Origin: Tichowtungia aerotolerans
GTDB lineage: Bacteria; Verrucomicrobiota; Kiritimatiellia; Kiritimatiellales; Tichowtungiaceae
DNA: 64,000 bases
Reading direction: 5' to 3'
Assembly: GCF_009905215.1 (NCBI RefSeq)
Contig: NZ_CP047593.1
Coordinates: forward strand, 2,236,900 to 2,300,899
The stretch's first letter is position 1. Each line of letters opens with the position of its first letter. Position numbers and translations under genes: made by a program. Below are positions 25,212 through 34,750 of this stretch, piece by piece. The notes beneath the pieces were generated by a model that had not been told where the DNA came from, did no database searches, and saw nothing but the letters and a program-made list of their open reading frames with translations.

Positions 25212-26459
25212 ATGATTTCTTCATCTTCAAATAGAGTGGTTGTTACAGGCATGGGAATTGTCTCTCCTTGTGGTATAGGGCTTGATGCCTATTGGGATGC
25301 TCTGATCAACTGCAAGAGCGGTATTGGGCCGATTACTTTATTCGATACGAGTGATTATCCTCTAAAAATCGCTGGAGAAATCAAGGATTTCGATTTGCGA
25401 GATCATTTTGAAAGGGATTGTAAACCAAACCGGTTGGGCAGACAGACTCAGTTAGGTTTAGTTGCATGTAAGATGGCCGTTGAGCATGCCGGTTTGGATG
25501 GTAATTTCCGAGGAGATGCACCATTACGATTGGTGGTCGGAGTTTGCAGTGCGGCTGCCGATATTATCGAAAAAGCCAAAGAAATTATCATGACAAAAGG
25601 AGCAGATCGTGTTCGCCCTTATATGGTAGGGGCATGCCAGCCCCATGCGATTAGTGCAGCGTTAGTAAGTCTGCTTAATACTCAGGTTTCAGTAACAACT
25701 TTGTCGTCAGCCTGTCCATCAGGATTAGATGCCATGTCTACGGCCTTTAAAATGATCTCTCGAGGAGAGTCTGATATTGTGATTGTTGGCGCTACAGACT
25801 CTCCATTGAGTAATACAGGTGTCGCGGGATTTGCTGCGGCTGGAATACCTTCTTGTTCGACAGATTTTCCTCCTGAAGAAATCAGTCGCCCTTTTGATGA
25901 GAAGCGAAGTGGGGTTGTGATTTCTGAAGGAGCAGGTTTTGTTGTTCTTGAACGATTTGATTCTGCTTTGGCACGTGGAGCAAAACCTCTAATGGAAATT
26001 CTTGGTGGTGCTACAGTCACGGATACTCCCGAAGCAACAGAAGGGATGGAAGGTCTTTATCACTCGATGGATATGGCTCTGAAAAATTCCGGCCTCTGTC
26101 CTGGTGAAGTGGATTATATTTGTGCAAATGCTTGTAGTGATCAATTTGGTGATATTGCGGAAGTTCAGCGGATAAAAAAGCTTTTTGGCGAATATGCATA
26201 TCAACTGCCGGTTAGTTCGATTCGAGGTGTAACCGGACATCCCTTAGCTGCAGCAGGAATGTTTCAGGTCATTGCGTGTGCATTGATGATGAAACATCAG
26301 AAAGTTATACCTACCGCTAATCTTCATTTCTCAGATCCTGAATGTGATCTAGATCATGTACCTCTTTTTGCGCGGAATATTAGTATATCTACTGCGATTG
26401 CCAATGGTCATGGAATGGGTGGAGAAAACAGTTCCATAGTGATGAAGAGTGTAGAGTGA
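25212..26459 (+). CDS. FabF-like 3-oxoacyl-ACP synthase with altered catalytic site
   Basis: 415 residues of the KAS I/II thiolase fold. The nucleophile Cys is present in LSSACPSGLDAM near residue 165 and the second His in VTGHPLAAAG near 347. The first catalytic His of the usual NAHGTS motif is replaced: the aligned text is CANACSDQFGD near 309, giving Asn for His. The active-site Lys region is IRGVTGH (Arg for Lys). So condensation or decarboxylation may differ from FabF; it may be a specialised or chain-length-type subunit. It heads a tight operon with two kinases and a regulator and is noticeably more AT-rich than its surroundings. Confidence 0.85.
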   Translation: MISSSSNRVVVTGMGIVSPCGIGLDAYWDALINCKSGIGPITLFDTSDYPLKIAGEIKDFDLRDHFERDCKPNRLGRQTQLGLVACKMAVEHAGLDGNFRGDAPLRLVVGVCSAAADIIEKAKEIIMTKGADRVRPYMVGACQPHAISAALVSLLNTQVSVTTLSSACPSGLDAMSTAFKMISRGESDIVIVGATDSPLSNTGVAGFAAAGIPSCSTDFPPEEISRPFDEKRSGVVISEGAGFVVLERFDSALARGAKPLMEILGGATVTDTPEATEGMEGLYHSMDMALKNSGLCPGEVDYICANACSDQFGDIAEVQRIKKLFGEYAYQLPVSSIRGVTGHPLAAAGMFQVIACALMMKHQKVIPTANLHFSDPECDLDHVPLFARNISISTAIANGHGMGGENSSIVMKSVE

Positions 26460-28912
26460 ACCTTTTTCAGATAATTATATTCATTGGATTGATCGGGAAT
26501 ACTGTACTCGGTCTCTTTGTTTTGTTATCCAACCCAAAGCGTGCCGCAAATATTGGGTTCTTTTCATTAACTCTATCCATGATGTTATGGTTAGGGTCGA
26601 TGTTCTTTTGCTCTTATCAGCATTCTCCAAGGATGCTGCTTTTTTGGATTCGGCAAACATCAATGTTCGCAGGGTTAATTCCTTTGGGAGTCAGTATATT
26701 AAAATTAACGATTGTTCATGATTCTTTAAGTCTGAGGCGTGGTTTTTATGAATTGCGATATTGGTTGTTGGTATCCTTTTCAATAATCATTTTATGTCAT
26801 TCTTCTGTATTCGTCCTCTCAGCTAGCAATCCTACAGCAAGCGAGTTGGTTCCTCCCACTGAGTATGGATGGGGATTTATCGTTTATATGGCATTTTTTA
26901 TAGGTGCCATTATTAATTTTATTTTTTCTTTTTGGAGGATTGCCAAAGGGCGGGGCGGGGCTCAGAAGACGGAAATTCAGTTTCTACAACTGGGGTGTGT
27001 CGCCAGTTTCATAATTGGTGTCTTTCTTATAGCTTTTGCAGAGATTTTAGGCGACCAAGAACTTAGTTTGTTTGTTCCCCTTTCTGTTCTGGCTTTAGAT
27101 GGATTTGTTGCTTACGGGATTGCTACGCGCCGTATTCTTGCCGCGCCTGAAGTTTTACAGCGAGTGGTATCCTATCTTCTGATGTGCCTGTATTTGTCTG
27201 TCTTGTATATTTGCGCAGAATGGGTGGGTAGCCATATATTTCGTTGGTTTGTAATTGATACGACTTATTTTTCAGGTTTGTTGGCAGCCTTGGTTGTCGC
27301 GTTTTCTGTGGTTCCTGCACAACGTTGGATGCAACGGTTTTCTTACCATTTATTCTCCTCTTCACATCAATTTGATGTTGATCAGGTATTGGAAGAAGCG
27401 GGGCATGTTTTTCAGGAAGTTTCTACCGATGAAACTCTGATGGCGTTGTTTTCCGGATTTATTATTCGGGCTTTTCAGACAACTCGGGTGGTTTTGCTTA
27501 AAGTTGGAGCAGATGGAGTATTTCGGCACCATTACGCTTTTCCAGAATGGGGCGAGAAAACAGACTTATCTCTCAGTTCTCAAAGCAGCCTTGTGGAGTT
27601 GGTGCGTCGTGACGCAGAACCTTTTACGGAGGATACTCTGGAGCGGATGCGTCCTTCGATTCTGGTGAATGGTGCTCGCAGGGACATGAGGGCGCTTGGC
27701 GCTTCCGTCGCGGTTGGCAGTTTTACTCATAAAAAACTGCAAATGGTTGTTCTATTGTACCCTAAAACAAGCAGGGCTATTTATGACCTCCGTGAGCAAA
27801 AGGCGTTGCAGCTGGTTTGCAACCAGCTTGCTGTGGCTTTAGAAAATGCTAACCTTTATACAGCTGTCCAGAATGGGAAGATTTACAACGAAATTCTGCT
27901 CGATTCTCTGACCAGCGGGATTGTCGCGGTGGATGATGCTCGTCAGGTAACCGTTTTTAATCAACGGGCTCAGACAATCACTCATCTGCCTGTTGAAGAT
28001 ATTGTTAACGAATCAATGGAACAGCTGCCAGCGGCGTTGACTGAGATTGTCGAAAAGATTTTAACCACTGGGGCAGGCGTCCGGGATTACGATACTTTTA
28101 TTGATACAGGAGAAGATCGGGTTCCTGTTCGGGTCAGTGGATCGGCTTTTCATGGGCACACTGGCAAACATCTGGGAGCTCTCCTGGTGTTCAGTGATAT
28201 GACCCTTTTGCGTAAAATGGAAGAGAGGATTCGCCGAACGGATCGTTTGTCCAGTATCGGAACTCTGTCTGCCGGTATGGCTCATGAGATACGAAACCCT
28301 CTGGTAACGATTAAAACCTTCACAGAGCTTCTCCCTGAACAATATGGAAATCAGGAGTTCCGGGAAACCTTCTTTGATCTGGTCGACCAGGAAGTTCAGC
28401 GAATTGATGCAATTGTTAACCGGCTGTTAAATTTTGCACGCCCGGCCAAGGCTTCTTTAAAGCCGGTTTACTTGCATGACATCATTGAAAACTCCATTCG
28501 TCTGGTCGAACAGCAGGTCATTAATAACAAGATTCAATTGCAGACAAATCTGGCTGCTGAGCATCACTTGATTTTGGCAGATGCTGAGCAGATCAACCAG
28601 ACGCTGGTTAATTTTTTCCTGAACGCCATTCAGGCCATGGACCTCGGCGGAACTTTAAGTGTCGAAACCATGCTGAATAAATCAGCCATTTGTATCGATG
28701 TCCGTGATACAGGCTGTGGTCTTTCTGAAGAGCATGAAAAACATATTTTTGACCCGTTTTTTACGACAAAAGAAAGTGGAGTGGGACTTGGGCTTTCTGT
28801 GTCACACGGAATTATTCAAGAGCATCAGGGCACCATTCACGTGGATAGTGAACCGGGCAAAGGAACGGTTTTTCATGTAGAATTGCCCCTGATTGATGAG
28901 AAGGAGATCTAA
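26456..28912 (+). CDS. Membrane histidine kinase with 7+-TM sensor, GAF and PAS domains
   Basis: 818 residues, starting with GTG in a 4-bp overlap with the ketoacyl synthase stop. Residues 1-300 hold about eight to nine membrane spans, similar to 7TM-type kinase sensor regions. A GAF-like domain (about 330-470), a PAS domain (about 475-590), a DHp with SAGMAHEIRNPLVTIKTF near 605 and an HATPase follow (NFFLNAIQAMDL, DTGCGLSEE, GVGLGLSVSHGI). The layout resembles the PrsK-type kinases of PEP-CTERM systems, but that assignment is inference. Likely autophosphorylates in response to a membrane or lipid signal. Confidence 0.9.
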   Translation: MNLFQIIIFIGLIGNTVLGLFVLLSNPKRAANIGFFSLTLSMMLWLGSMFFCSYQHSPRMLLFWIRQTSMFAGLIPLGVSILKLTIVHDSLSLRRGFYELRYWLLVSFSIIILCHSSVFVLSASNPTASELVPPTEYGWGFIVYMAFFIGAIINFIFSFWRIAKGRGGAQKTEIQFLQLGCVASFIIGVFLIAFAEILGDQELSLFVPLSVLALDGFVAYGIATRRILAAPEVLQRVVSYLLMCLYLSVLYICAEWVGSHIFRWFVIDTTYFSGLLAALVVAFSVVPAQRWMQRFSYHLFSSSHQFDVDQVLEEAGHVFQEVSTDETLMALFSGFIIRAFQTTRVVLLKVGADGVFRHHYAFPEWGEKTDLSLSSQSSLVELVRRDAEPFTEDTLERMRPSILVNGARRDMRALGASVAVGSFTHKKLQMVVLLYPKTSRAIYDLREQKALQLVCNQLAVALENANLYTAVQNGKIYNEILLDSLTSGIVAVDDARQVTVFNQRAQTITHLPVEDIVNESMEQLPAALTEIVEKILTTGAGVRDYDTFIDTGEDRVPVRVSGSAFHGHTGKHLGALLVFSDMTLLRKMEERIRRTDRLSSIGTLSAGMAHEIRNPLVTIKTFTELLPEQYGNQEFRETFFDLVDQEVQRIDAIVNRLLNFARPAKASLKPVYLHDIIENSIRLVEQQVINNKIQLQTNLAAEHHLILADAEQINQTLVNFFLNAIQAMDLGGTLSVETMLNKSAICIDVRDTGCGLSEEHEKHIFDPFFTTKESGVGLGLSVSHGIIQEHQGTIHVDSEPGKGTVFHVELPLIDEKEI

Positions 28913-28916
28913 GCCA

Positions 28917-30911
28917 ATGAGTGCAGCATTGCCAACCAGCATTATATATACGCAGGACGAGGTCCTTCTTCAGCGTTTTCGTGGTTACCTGTATGCCCGG
29001 GCCTCTCTGCAGCAGGTGACGGATCCGGATGAACTGGAACTGATTTTGCATCAGCACAGTTCTACGCTCTTATTTGTCGATCTATGCGGAACAGAGAGCC
29101 AGCGTTTAATTGAAGAGATCCGAACCGACTTTCCCTTTGTCTTGATTGTTGCGCTGGGATCGGCCCGCTCTGAGCCCGCACTGCGAGTCGCGTCTTTGAA
29201 TATCTATGCGATTGAATCTGTTGATCCGGGACGGCTCAGGTTGCAGGGACTTTTTGATCAGGCTCAGGCACACTTAAAGCTTAAGCATGAGAACCGGGTG
29301 TTGAAAGAAAACCTGCAATCAGTACCGGCAGCGCCGGTCGGGCCGCCGCGTGAAAATATCGCGCCGTCACTGCATCATTTTTCGAGCGCATTTCGCCGCT
29401 TCGACAATGTAGGTATCATGCTTGAGAGTATTGTCGAAGGCGTTGCCGCCTGCGCCCGGGTTTCGCGGGTTGCCATTTTTTCGCTGACATCTGATGATGT
29501 GTATGTATTTCGTTCAGGCATCAAGTGCATGGAGGAAACCCGATCCCTAAAGCTCGGTAAAACACACCCCTTTGTGCGCTGGTTCCAGGTCCATGCACAC
29601 AGCATTTCCCGTTCTATGCTTCGTCATATCGAGTCCATGGACGAACGGTTGCTGATCGAGCAAATGCTCGAGCAGACCGGGGCGGAAGTGATTCTCCCGT
29701 TGTTCGGGCGTGAGCGACTCAACGGGTGGCTTTGCCTCGGGCGCTCCTGTTCCGGTGCCCCGTTCGAACAGCGCGATATCGAAGAGTTGACCCAGCTGGC
29801 AGAACAGGTATCGGTTGCCATCGAAAACTCTCTGCTTCATGAAAATATTGCATTGCAGAAGGCCCTGGCTGAAAACCTGTTGCAGGCGATTCCGGTGGGA
29901 ATCATCGCCACCGGCCCTGAAGGCACGGTTCGTTGGTTCAACAGCGGGGCTGAGCAGCTCTTACTTCGTTCTTCAGAAGACGTTATCGGCCGTCCCATTG
30001 AAAAAGTTTCGACGGTGATTGCTTCACTGATGAACCGTTGCATGACCGGGGAAAACTGCGGAGAAGGGCAGGAGTGGACGGAGCCGTCTTCGAAGAGGAC
30101 CTTGTCCATACAGACTCGTCGTCTCGCACAGAACGGAGTTTGTATGGGCGCTATGGCGGTGCTGAATGACCTGACAGAGGAGCATATTCTTCGCGAAAAG
30201 CAGAATAATCTGGAACGCGCTAAATTCTGGAACGAACTGGCTGCGGCAATTTCCCACGAAGTACGAAACCCGCTGGTTGCAATCAGCACCTTTGCGCAGC
30301 TGCTTCCAGAGCGATACAGCGATGAGGAGTTTCGTGAACAGTTCCAGGAGCTGGCTACGCAGGAAGTCGGCCGTCTCAATGGGATGATCGACCAGCTTGA
30401 TGAATATGCCAATCCGCCGACCCTGTATTTTTCCAGTGTGGATGTCGCTGAATTGTTGGATCACTCGGTTCACAACGCCCGTCGGCGCGGTGAAACATCC
30501 GATACACCGGTTCAGATTCAAACAGAGCCCGGTCTGCCGAATATTTATGGCGATTCCGATGTGCTTGCCGATTCCGTCAGTCGCTTGCTGCTCAATGCAT
30601 TTACTGCCGTGGAGAAATCCGCCAGTCCGAAAATCACGCTGCGTGCTTCTCGCGGGGAAATCGGTATCGCCCGCTTAGCCGTCGTTATAGAGGTTGTCGA
30701 CAACGGCATCGGCATTCCCGAGGGACTTCAGCCCAAAGTATTTTCGCCGTTCTGCACAACCAAGGTCCGCGGGATCGGTCTGGGTCTCCCTATTGTGCGC
30801 CGTACAATGATCGATCACGGCGGCTTGCTTTCCATTGAAAGCAGCGCGTCGGGAACGGTTGTCAGTCTGACTCTTCCGGCCGCGACCCAGTCCGTCGGAG
30901 TTGCCTCATGA
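28917..30911 (+). CDS. Second histidine kinase of the operon (receiver-like, GAF, PAS, kinase)
   Basis: 664 residues, no membrane span. The N-terminal 110 residues resemble a degenerate receiver (LLFVDLCGTES); a GAF domain spans about 155-320, PAS about 325-440, DHp with AAAISHEVRNPLVAISTFAQ near 450, and HATPase (LLLNAFTAVEKS, VVDNGIGIPE, GIGLGLPIVRRT). AGGAG in the previous gene's 3' end, about ten bases upstream of the ATG at 28917, supports this start. Its DHp is close to that of the preceding membrane kinase, suggesting duplication and possible heterodimerisation or a shared regulator. Confidence 0.88.
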   Translation: MSAALPTSIIYTQDEVLLQRFRGYLYARASLQQVTDPDELELILHQHSSTLLFVDLCGTESQRLIEEIRTDFPFVLIVALGSARSEPALRVASLNIYAIESVDPGRLRLQGLFDQAQAHLKLKHENRVLKENLQSVPAAPVGPPRENIAPSLHHFSSAFRRFDNVGIMLESIVEGVAACARVSRVAIFSLTSDDVYVFRSGIKCMEETRSLKLGKTHPFVRWFQVHAHSISRSMLRHIESMDERLLIEQMLEQTGAEVILPLFGRERLNGWLCLGRSCSGAPFEQRDIEELTQLAEQVSVAIENSLLHENIALQKALAENLLQAIPVGIIATGPEGTVRWFNSGAEQLLLRSSEDVIGRPIEKVSTVIASLMNRCMTGENCGEGQEWTEPSSKRTLSIQTRRLAQNGVCMGAMAVLNDLTEEHILREKQNNLERAKFWNELAAAISHEVRNPLVAISTFAQLLPERYSDEEFREQFQELATQEVGRLNGMIDQLDEYANPPTLYFSSVDVAELLDHSVHNARRRGETSDTPVQIQTEPGLPNIYGDSDVLADSVSRLLLNAFTAVEKSASPKITLRASRGEIGIARLAVVIEVVDNGIGIPEGLQPKVFSPFCTTKVRGIGLGLPIVRRTMIDHGGLLSIESSASGTVVSLTLPAATQSVGVAS

Positions 30912-31486
30912 AAAACCTGCTGATTGTCGATGATGATCCTCACCTGCTTGAATCTCTCGCGATTGTCTTTTCCGGGATCTATCAGGTGTTTTCCGCTCTT
31001 TCAGCCGAAGATGCAGTCCGAATTGTCCGGAACGAGAAAATGGATGTGGTTTTGCTTGATGTGGTTCTTCCCGGAATGGACGGTATTGAATTCCTGAGCG
31101 TATTACGATCGGAAGCTCCCGACCTTCCGGTTGTGATGATCAGCGGTTCGCCTTCTGTTCAGCCGGTCCTCAAAGCGTTGGAATTAGGTGCTCGTGACTA
31201 TGTTCGCAAGCCATTTGACATCGCAGAACTTCGACTGGTGGTCGGACGAGCCTTGAAAAATGCCAGTTTGGAGCGGCGAGTGAAAGAGCTGGAAGAAAAG
31301 CTGTCTGTCAGCCCGGTAGTGGATCTGCAAAAACCACTCAAAAAAGCGGTCGAGGAATATGAAAAAAAACTGATTCAGCGGGCTTTGCGCCGGACCGGTG
31401 GCGTTCAGACGCGGGCGGCCGAGGAATTGGGCACAACCCGCCGCATTTTGCGCTATCGCATCGAAAAGCTGCAGATCAAATCCTGA
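30908..31486 (+). CDS. Response regulator with receiver and Fis-type HTH, lacking an AAA+ domain
   Basis: 192 residues. Receiver (about 1-118): DDDP acidic pocket, phosphoacceptor Asp in VVLLDVVLPG, Lys in VRKPFD. A linker of about 25 residues leads to a Fis-type helix-turn-helix (about 150-190: LIQRALRRTGG...AAEELGTTRRILRYRIEKL). No sigma-54 interaction domain is present, so it probably acts with ordinary sigma factors, like RegA/ActR-type regulators. It overlaps the second kinase by 4 bp and is the natural output of the two kinases; candidate targets are the TGTACA sites upstream of the operon. Confidence 0.9.
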   Translation: MKNLLIVDDDPHLLESLAIVFSGIYQVFSALSAEDAVRIVRNEKMDVVLLDVVLPGMDGIEFLSVLRSEAPDLPVVMISGSPSVQPVLKALELGARDYVRKPFDIAELRLVVGRALKNASLERRVKELEEKLSVSPVVDLQKPLKKAVEEYEKKLIQRALRRTGGVQTRAAEELGTTRRILRYRIEKLQIKS

Positions 31487-31513
31487 CCTGCCGGTTCTTG
31501 GAACATGTCGGTC

Positions 31514-31532
31514 GTTTCCAAACTTTGGACAT
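31514..31532. repeat. 19-bp palindrome, exact core, between regulator and transporter genes
   Basis: GTTTCCAA-ACT-TTGGACAT. It lies in the short space between two convergent genes and ends at the transporter stop codon. Confidence 0.65.
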
Positions 31533-32746
31533 CAAAGAAGCATCCCGGCGATGCACGCCGTCATAAAGCAGGCCAGTGTCCCGGCGATCAGTGCGCGGAT
31601 CCCCAGTCGCGCCAGATCGTGGCGGCGTTCCGGGGCCAGAGTGCCGATCCCGCCGATCTGAATGGCGATTGAGCTGAAATTGGCAAACCCGCACAGGGCA
31701 TAGGTGAGAATCGTTGTCGTGCGTGGTGAAAAGGTTTCGAGTTGCTCATGGAGATGCGCATAGGCCACGAACTCGTTCAGGACGGTTTTTTCGCCCAGCA
31801 GTGTTCCGGCGGGAATGGCGTCCTTCCAGGGAATGCCGAGCAGCCACGCCAGCGGGCTGAACAGCCAGCCGAGAATCTGCTGGAAGCTCAGCGTTTGCAG
31901 ACCGAACAGTCCGCCGATCCATCCGATCAATCCGTTCAGCATAGCAATCAGTGCAACGAATGCCAGCAGCATGGCCCCGACGTTCAACGCAAGCTTCAGG
32001 CCGTCTCCGGCGCCAGTGGTTGCTGCGTCGATCACATTGACAGTGGTTTTTTCAAACTTTGCCTTCACAGTCCCAGTGGTTTCCGGATCTCCGGTTTCCG
32101 GAACCATCAGTTTGGCGCAAACCAGCGCTGCCGGTGCGCTCATCACGGATGCGGCCAGCAGATGCCCGGCATCGATCCCCATCCCGGCGTAGGCAATCAG
32201 TACGCCGCCCGCGATCGTCGCAAATCCGCCACTCATCAGCGCCGTCAGCTCGGAGTCGGTCATTTTTTTGATGTACGGCTTCACAATCAGTGGAGCTTCA
32301 GTCTGGCCTACGAAGATATTGGCGGCCGCAGACAGGCTTTCCGCCCCGGACGTTTTCAGCAGGCGGACCATCACCCATGCGCATCCCTGGACGATTTTCT
32401 GCATAATGCCGAGATGATAGAGAATGCCGGTTACTGATCCCACAAAAACAATGGTCGGCAGCACCTGGATTGCAAAGATATAGCCCAGATTTGTGTCAAT
32501 AGCCAGCGGACCGAACAGAAAGGCCGATCCTTCCTGCGTATATCCGGTCACCTGATTGACAAAATTTTTGGCCCCTTCAAAAAATGAACGGCCCAGTGTG
32601 GTTTTCAGCACAATCACTCCCAGCAGAACCTGTAAAAGCGTTCCGGCCAGAATCGGGGTCCACTTGATGGACTTGCGTTTCGTACTCAATCCAAATGCAA
32701 TCGCAACCATGCAGATCAGGCCGAATGCAGAAATAAGTCGTTCCAT
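31532..32746 (-). CDS. nupC: Concentrative nucleoside transporter, NupC type
   Basis: 404 residues with about ten membrane spans. The motif [19 protein letters not shown] near residue 145 is the CNT family nucleoside-binding signature, and [14 protein letters not shown] and [11 protein letters not shown] are conserved core segments. It imports nucleosides with H+ or Na+. The start at 32746 has AGGAGA a few bases upstream. It is divergent from efp and appears monocistronic. Confidence 0.93.
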   Translation of the reverse strand: MERLISAFGLICMVAIAFGLSTKRKSIKWTPILAGTLLQVLLGVIVLKTTLGRSFFEGAKNFVNQVTGYTQEGSAFLFGPLAIDTNLGYIFAIQVLPTIVFVGSVTGILYHLGIMQKIVQGCAWVMVRLLKTSGAESLSAAANIFVGQTEAPLIVKPYIKKMTDSELTALMSGGFATIAGGVLIAYAGMGIDAGHLLAASVMSAPAALVCAKLMVPETGDPETTGTVKAKFEKTTVNVIDAATTGAGDGLKLALNVGAMLLAFVALIAMLNGLIGWIGGLFGLQTLSFQQILGWLFSPLAWLLGIPWKDAIPAGTLLGEKTVLNEFVAYAHLHEQLETFSPRTTTILTYALCGFANFSSIAIQIGGIGTLAPERRHDLARLGIRALIAGTLACFMTACIAGMLL

Positions 32747-32868
32747 AAAAAATCTCCTGATTCGCCGATCCTATCGGGAGCCGCTGCTTCTGACGAGTAA
32801 TATTCAGACTTGGCAGTCCGGCTCTTCGCTGGCATAATTGATCGCTTAATTTTTGTAAGGAGAATCCC

Positions 32869-33435
32869 ATGTACAGTGCATCTGATTTAAGAAAAGGACT
32901 GAAAATCGAGATCGATGGCGACCCATGCGTCATTACCGATTTCCAGTTTTCCAAACCCGGAAAAGGTCAGGCGATTTACCGGTGTAAGATCCGTAACCTC
33001 AACACCGGGAACAGCTTCGAAAAAAGCTACCGTTCGGTCGACAAGGTGAAAAAGGCTGCGCTCGAATCGCGCGACTTTACCTTCTCATACGAAGCCGGAG
33101 ACGATTACATTTTTTCTGATAACGAAACCTATGAAGAAGTGCACCTCTCTGCCGAACAGCTCGGTGATCAGCGCTTTTTCATTGTTGAAGATATGCAGGT
33201 CGAAATTCTTTTCCACAACAACAAGGCACTCGACATCACGCTGCCCAACTTCGTTGAAAAAGCGATTGCCGAGACCGAGCCCGGAGCTCGCGGTGACACC
33301 GCCACCAACGTCACTAAACCGGCAAAAATCGACAACGGCTATGAAATCAACGTGCCGATCTTCATCAACGAAGGCGACATTGTTCGCATCGACACCCGTA
33401 CCGGTGAGTATTCAGATCGCGTTGCCAAAGGATAA
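32869..33435 (+). CDS. efp: Elongation factor P
   Basis: 188 residues, normal length. The KOW-like N-terminal domain has the modification loop SKPGKGQAIY with the presumptive modified Lys at residue 32, followed by the two OB-fold domains (ALESRDFTFSYEAGD..., FINEGDIVRIDTRTGEY). EF-P relieves ribosome stalling at proline stretches. AGGAG precedes the ATG. The next gene encodes the EpmA-type lysyl ligase, so lysylation at Lys32 is expected. Confidence 0.97.
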   Translation: MYSASDLRKGLKIEIDGDPCVITDFQFSKPGKGQAIYRCKIRNLNTGNSFEKSYRSVDKVKKAALESRDFTFSYEAGDDYIFSDNETYEEVHLSAEQLGDQRFFIVEDMQVEILFHNNKALDITLPNFVEKAIAETEPGARGDTATNVTKPAKIDNGYEINVPIFINEGDIVRIDTRTGEYSDRVAKG

Positions 33436-33438
33436 TTC

Positions 33439-34293
33439 GTGATCGAAGCGCTCAAAGCAAGAGACGCCCTGATGCAGAGCATCCGGGCGTTTTTTCATTC
33501 AGAAGGGTTCATCGAAGTTGAAACCCCGGTGCGGCTTCGGACTCCATGCATGGAGCTGCACATCGACGCGGAACCGTCCGGTGACCATTATCTGCGCACC
33601 TCGCCTGAGCTGTGCCACAAAAAGCTGCTTGCGCGCGGTGCAGAGAAAATCTTCGAAGTCGCCAAATGTTTTCGGCAGGGCGAACGGGGACACCTGCACA
33701 ACCCCGAATATACTATGCTCGAATGGTATCGAACCGGCGGTGACTACATGACCGCATTGGCCGATACACAGAATTTGTTGCAGGCGGTTAGATGCGCCGT
33801 CCCCGTCGCGTTAACTGGGGAGTGGCAGATCTTTTCGGTTGAAGAAGTTTTTGAAAAATTTGCGGGCTGGAATCCAGTCGAAAACTTTGACGCAGACCGA
33901 TTTGATTTTGATTTGGTCGAAAAGATCGAGCCGGAGCTTCCCAAAGACTGTCCGGTTGTGCTGAAAGATTATCCGGCCGAGCTGTGCGCGCTGGCGCGGC
34001 TTAAGCCAGGCCGCCCGGAGGTCGCTGAGCGCTGGGAGCTCTACCTGAACGGTATCGAGATCGCCAACGCCTACAGCGAACTGACCGATCCGATCGAGCA
34101 GCGTGCCCGTTTCGAAAAGTGGGGGGCGCAGCGGCACTCATTCGGCAAACCGGTCTATGATCTGGATGAAGAGTTTTTTCAATGTCTGGAAAAAATGCCG
34201 CAGGCCTGTGGTGTCGCGCTTGGTCTCGATCGCCTCCTGATGATCCTTGTAAGCGCAAAGTCTCTGGATGAAGTTTTGCCGTTCCGTGAATAA
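33439..34293 (+). CDS. epmA: EF-P--(R)-beta-lysine ligase
   Basis: 284-residue class II lysyl-tRNA-synthetase-like protein without an anticodon-binding domain. Motif 2 is FEVAKCFRQGERG...HNPEYTMLEWY, and motif 3 is GVALGLDRLLMIL near the end. It attaches beta-lysine (or lysine) to EF-P. It begins with GTG three bases after efp, so the pair is co-transcribed. EpmB (lysine aminomutase) is not in the window. FFQCLEK near residue 247 coincides with a palindrome copy. Confidence 0.93.
   Translation: MIEALKARDALMQSIRAFFHSEGFIEVETPVRLRTPCMELHIDAEPSGDHYLRTSPELCHKKLLARGAEKIFEVAKCFRQGERGHLHNPEYTMLEWYRTGGDYMTALADTQNLLQAVRCAVPVALTGEWQIFSVEEVFEKFAGWNPVENFDADRFDFDLVEKIEPELPKDCPVVLKDYPAELCALARLKPGRPEVAERWELYLNGIEIANAYSELTDPIEQRARFEKWGAQRHSFGKPVYDLDEEFFQCLEKMPQACGVALGLDRLLMILVSAKSLDEVLPFRE
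34175..34193. repeat. 19-bp palindrome, two changes, in epmA
   Basis: TTTTTCAA-TGT-CTGGAAAA; encodes FQCLEK. Confidence 0.6.
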
Positions 34294-34298
34294 GCAGG

Positions 34299-34327
34299 TT
34301 GCATTTTCAACGGATTATGGCATTATT
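34299..34327 (+). promoter_or_regulatory. Candidate promoter of the tmRNA gene
   Basis: TTGCAT at 34299 and an AT-rich -10-like element (CATTAT/ATTATT) 16-17 bp further on, placing transcription start close to the tmRNA 5' end at 34344. Confidence 0.4.
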
Positions 34328-34343
34328 CTCTTCCCTTTCGATT

Positions 34344-34700
34344 GGGGATGACTGGTTTCGACGGTTAGGTTGAAGCGTCAGTCGCGTGTCGAGGTTGGTC
34401 TCCTGGCCTCGTAAAAAGGAGCCCGAAACAATAAATGCTGACGAAAGTTACGCACTCGCTGCCTAAATAAAGGCGCGACGTCTTTACCCTGACGCCTGTT
34501 AAGGGATAAAGGCGACGACAACAGGCTGGTGCTGAAGCCGGGGATCCGGGTGGATGCGCGAGAAAAGTTCAGGATTCTAGCGACCAAGGTGGCCTTGTTG
34601 ACCGGCAGCTGCGGCGGCGAATCTTTGTAGGTCGACTACACACGTAGAAGCTGCCGTGACTCTTAATCGGACGCGGGTTCAATTCCCGCCATCTCCACCA
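34344..34700 (+). ncRNA. ssrA: tmRNA (single-chain)
   Basis: It begins GGGGATGACTGGTTTCGACG, the standard tmRNA 5' end, and ends with a T-arm-like GGTTCAATTCCCGCC and CATCTCCACCA, whose CATCTCC pairs with the 5' GGGGATG to form the acceptor stem with an encoded CCA. The internal tag frame ends at TAA 34464-34466 and encodes a peptide finishing INADESYALAA. tmRNA rescues stalled ribosomes with SmpB. About 357 nt, a normal length. The exact resume codon is uncertain (near 34428-34431). Confidence 0.96.
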
Positions 34701-34750
34701 TTTCACTCGCGTTGCTCGCTCAAAGCGGGCCGCGCGAGTTGGTTGGAGGG

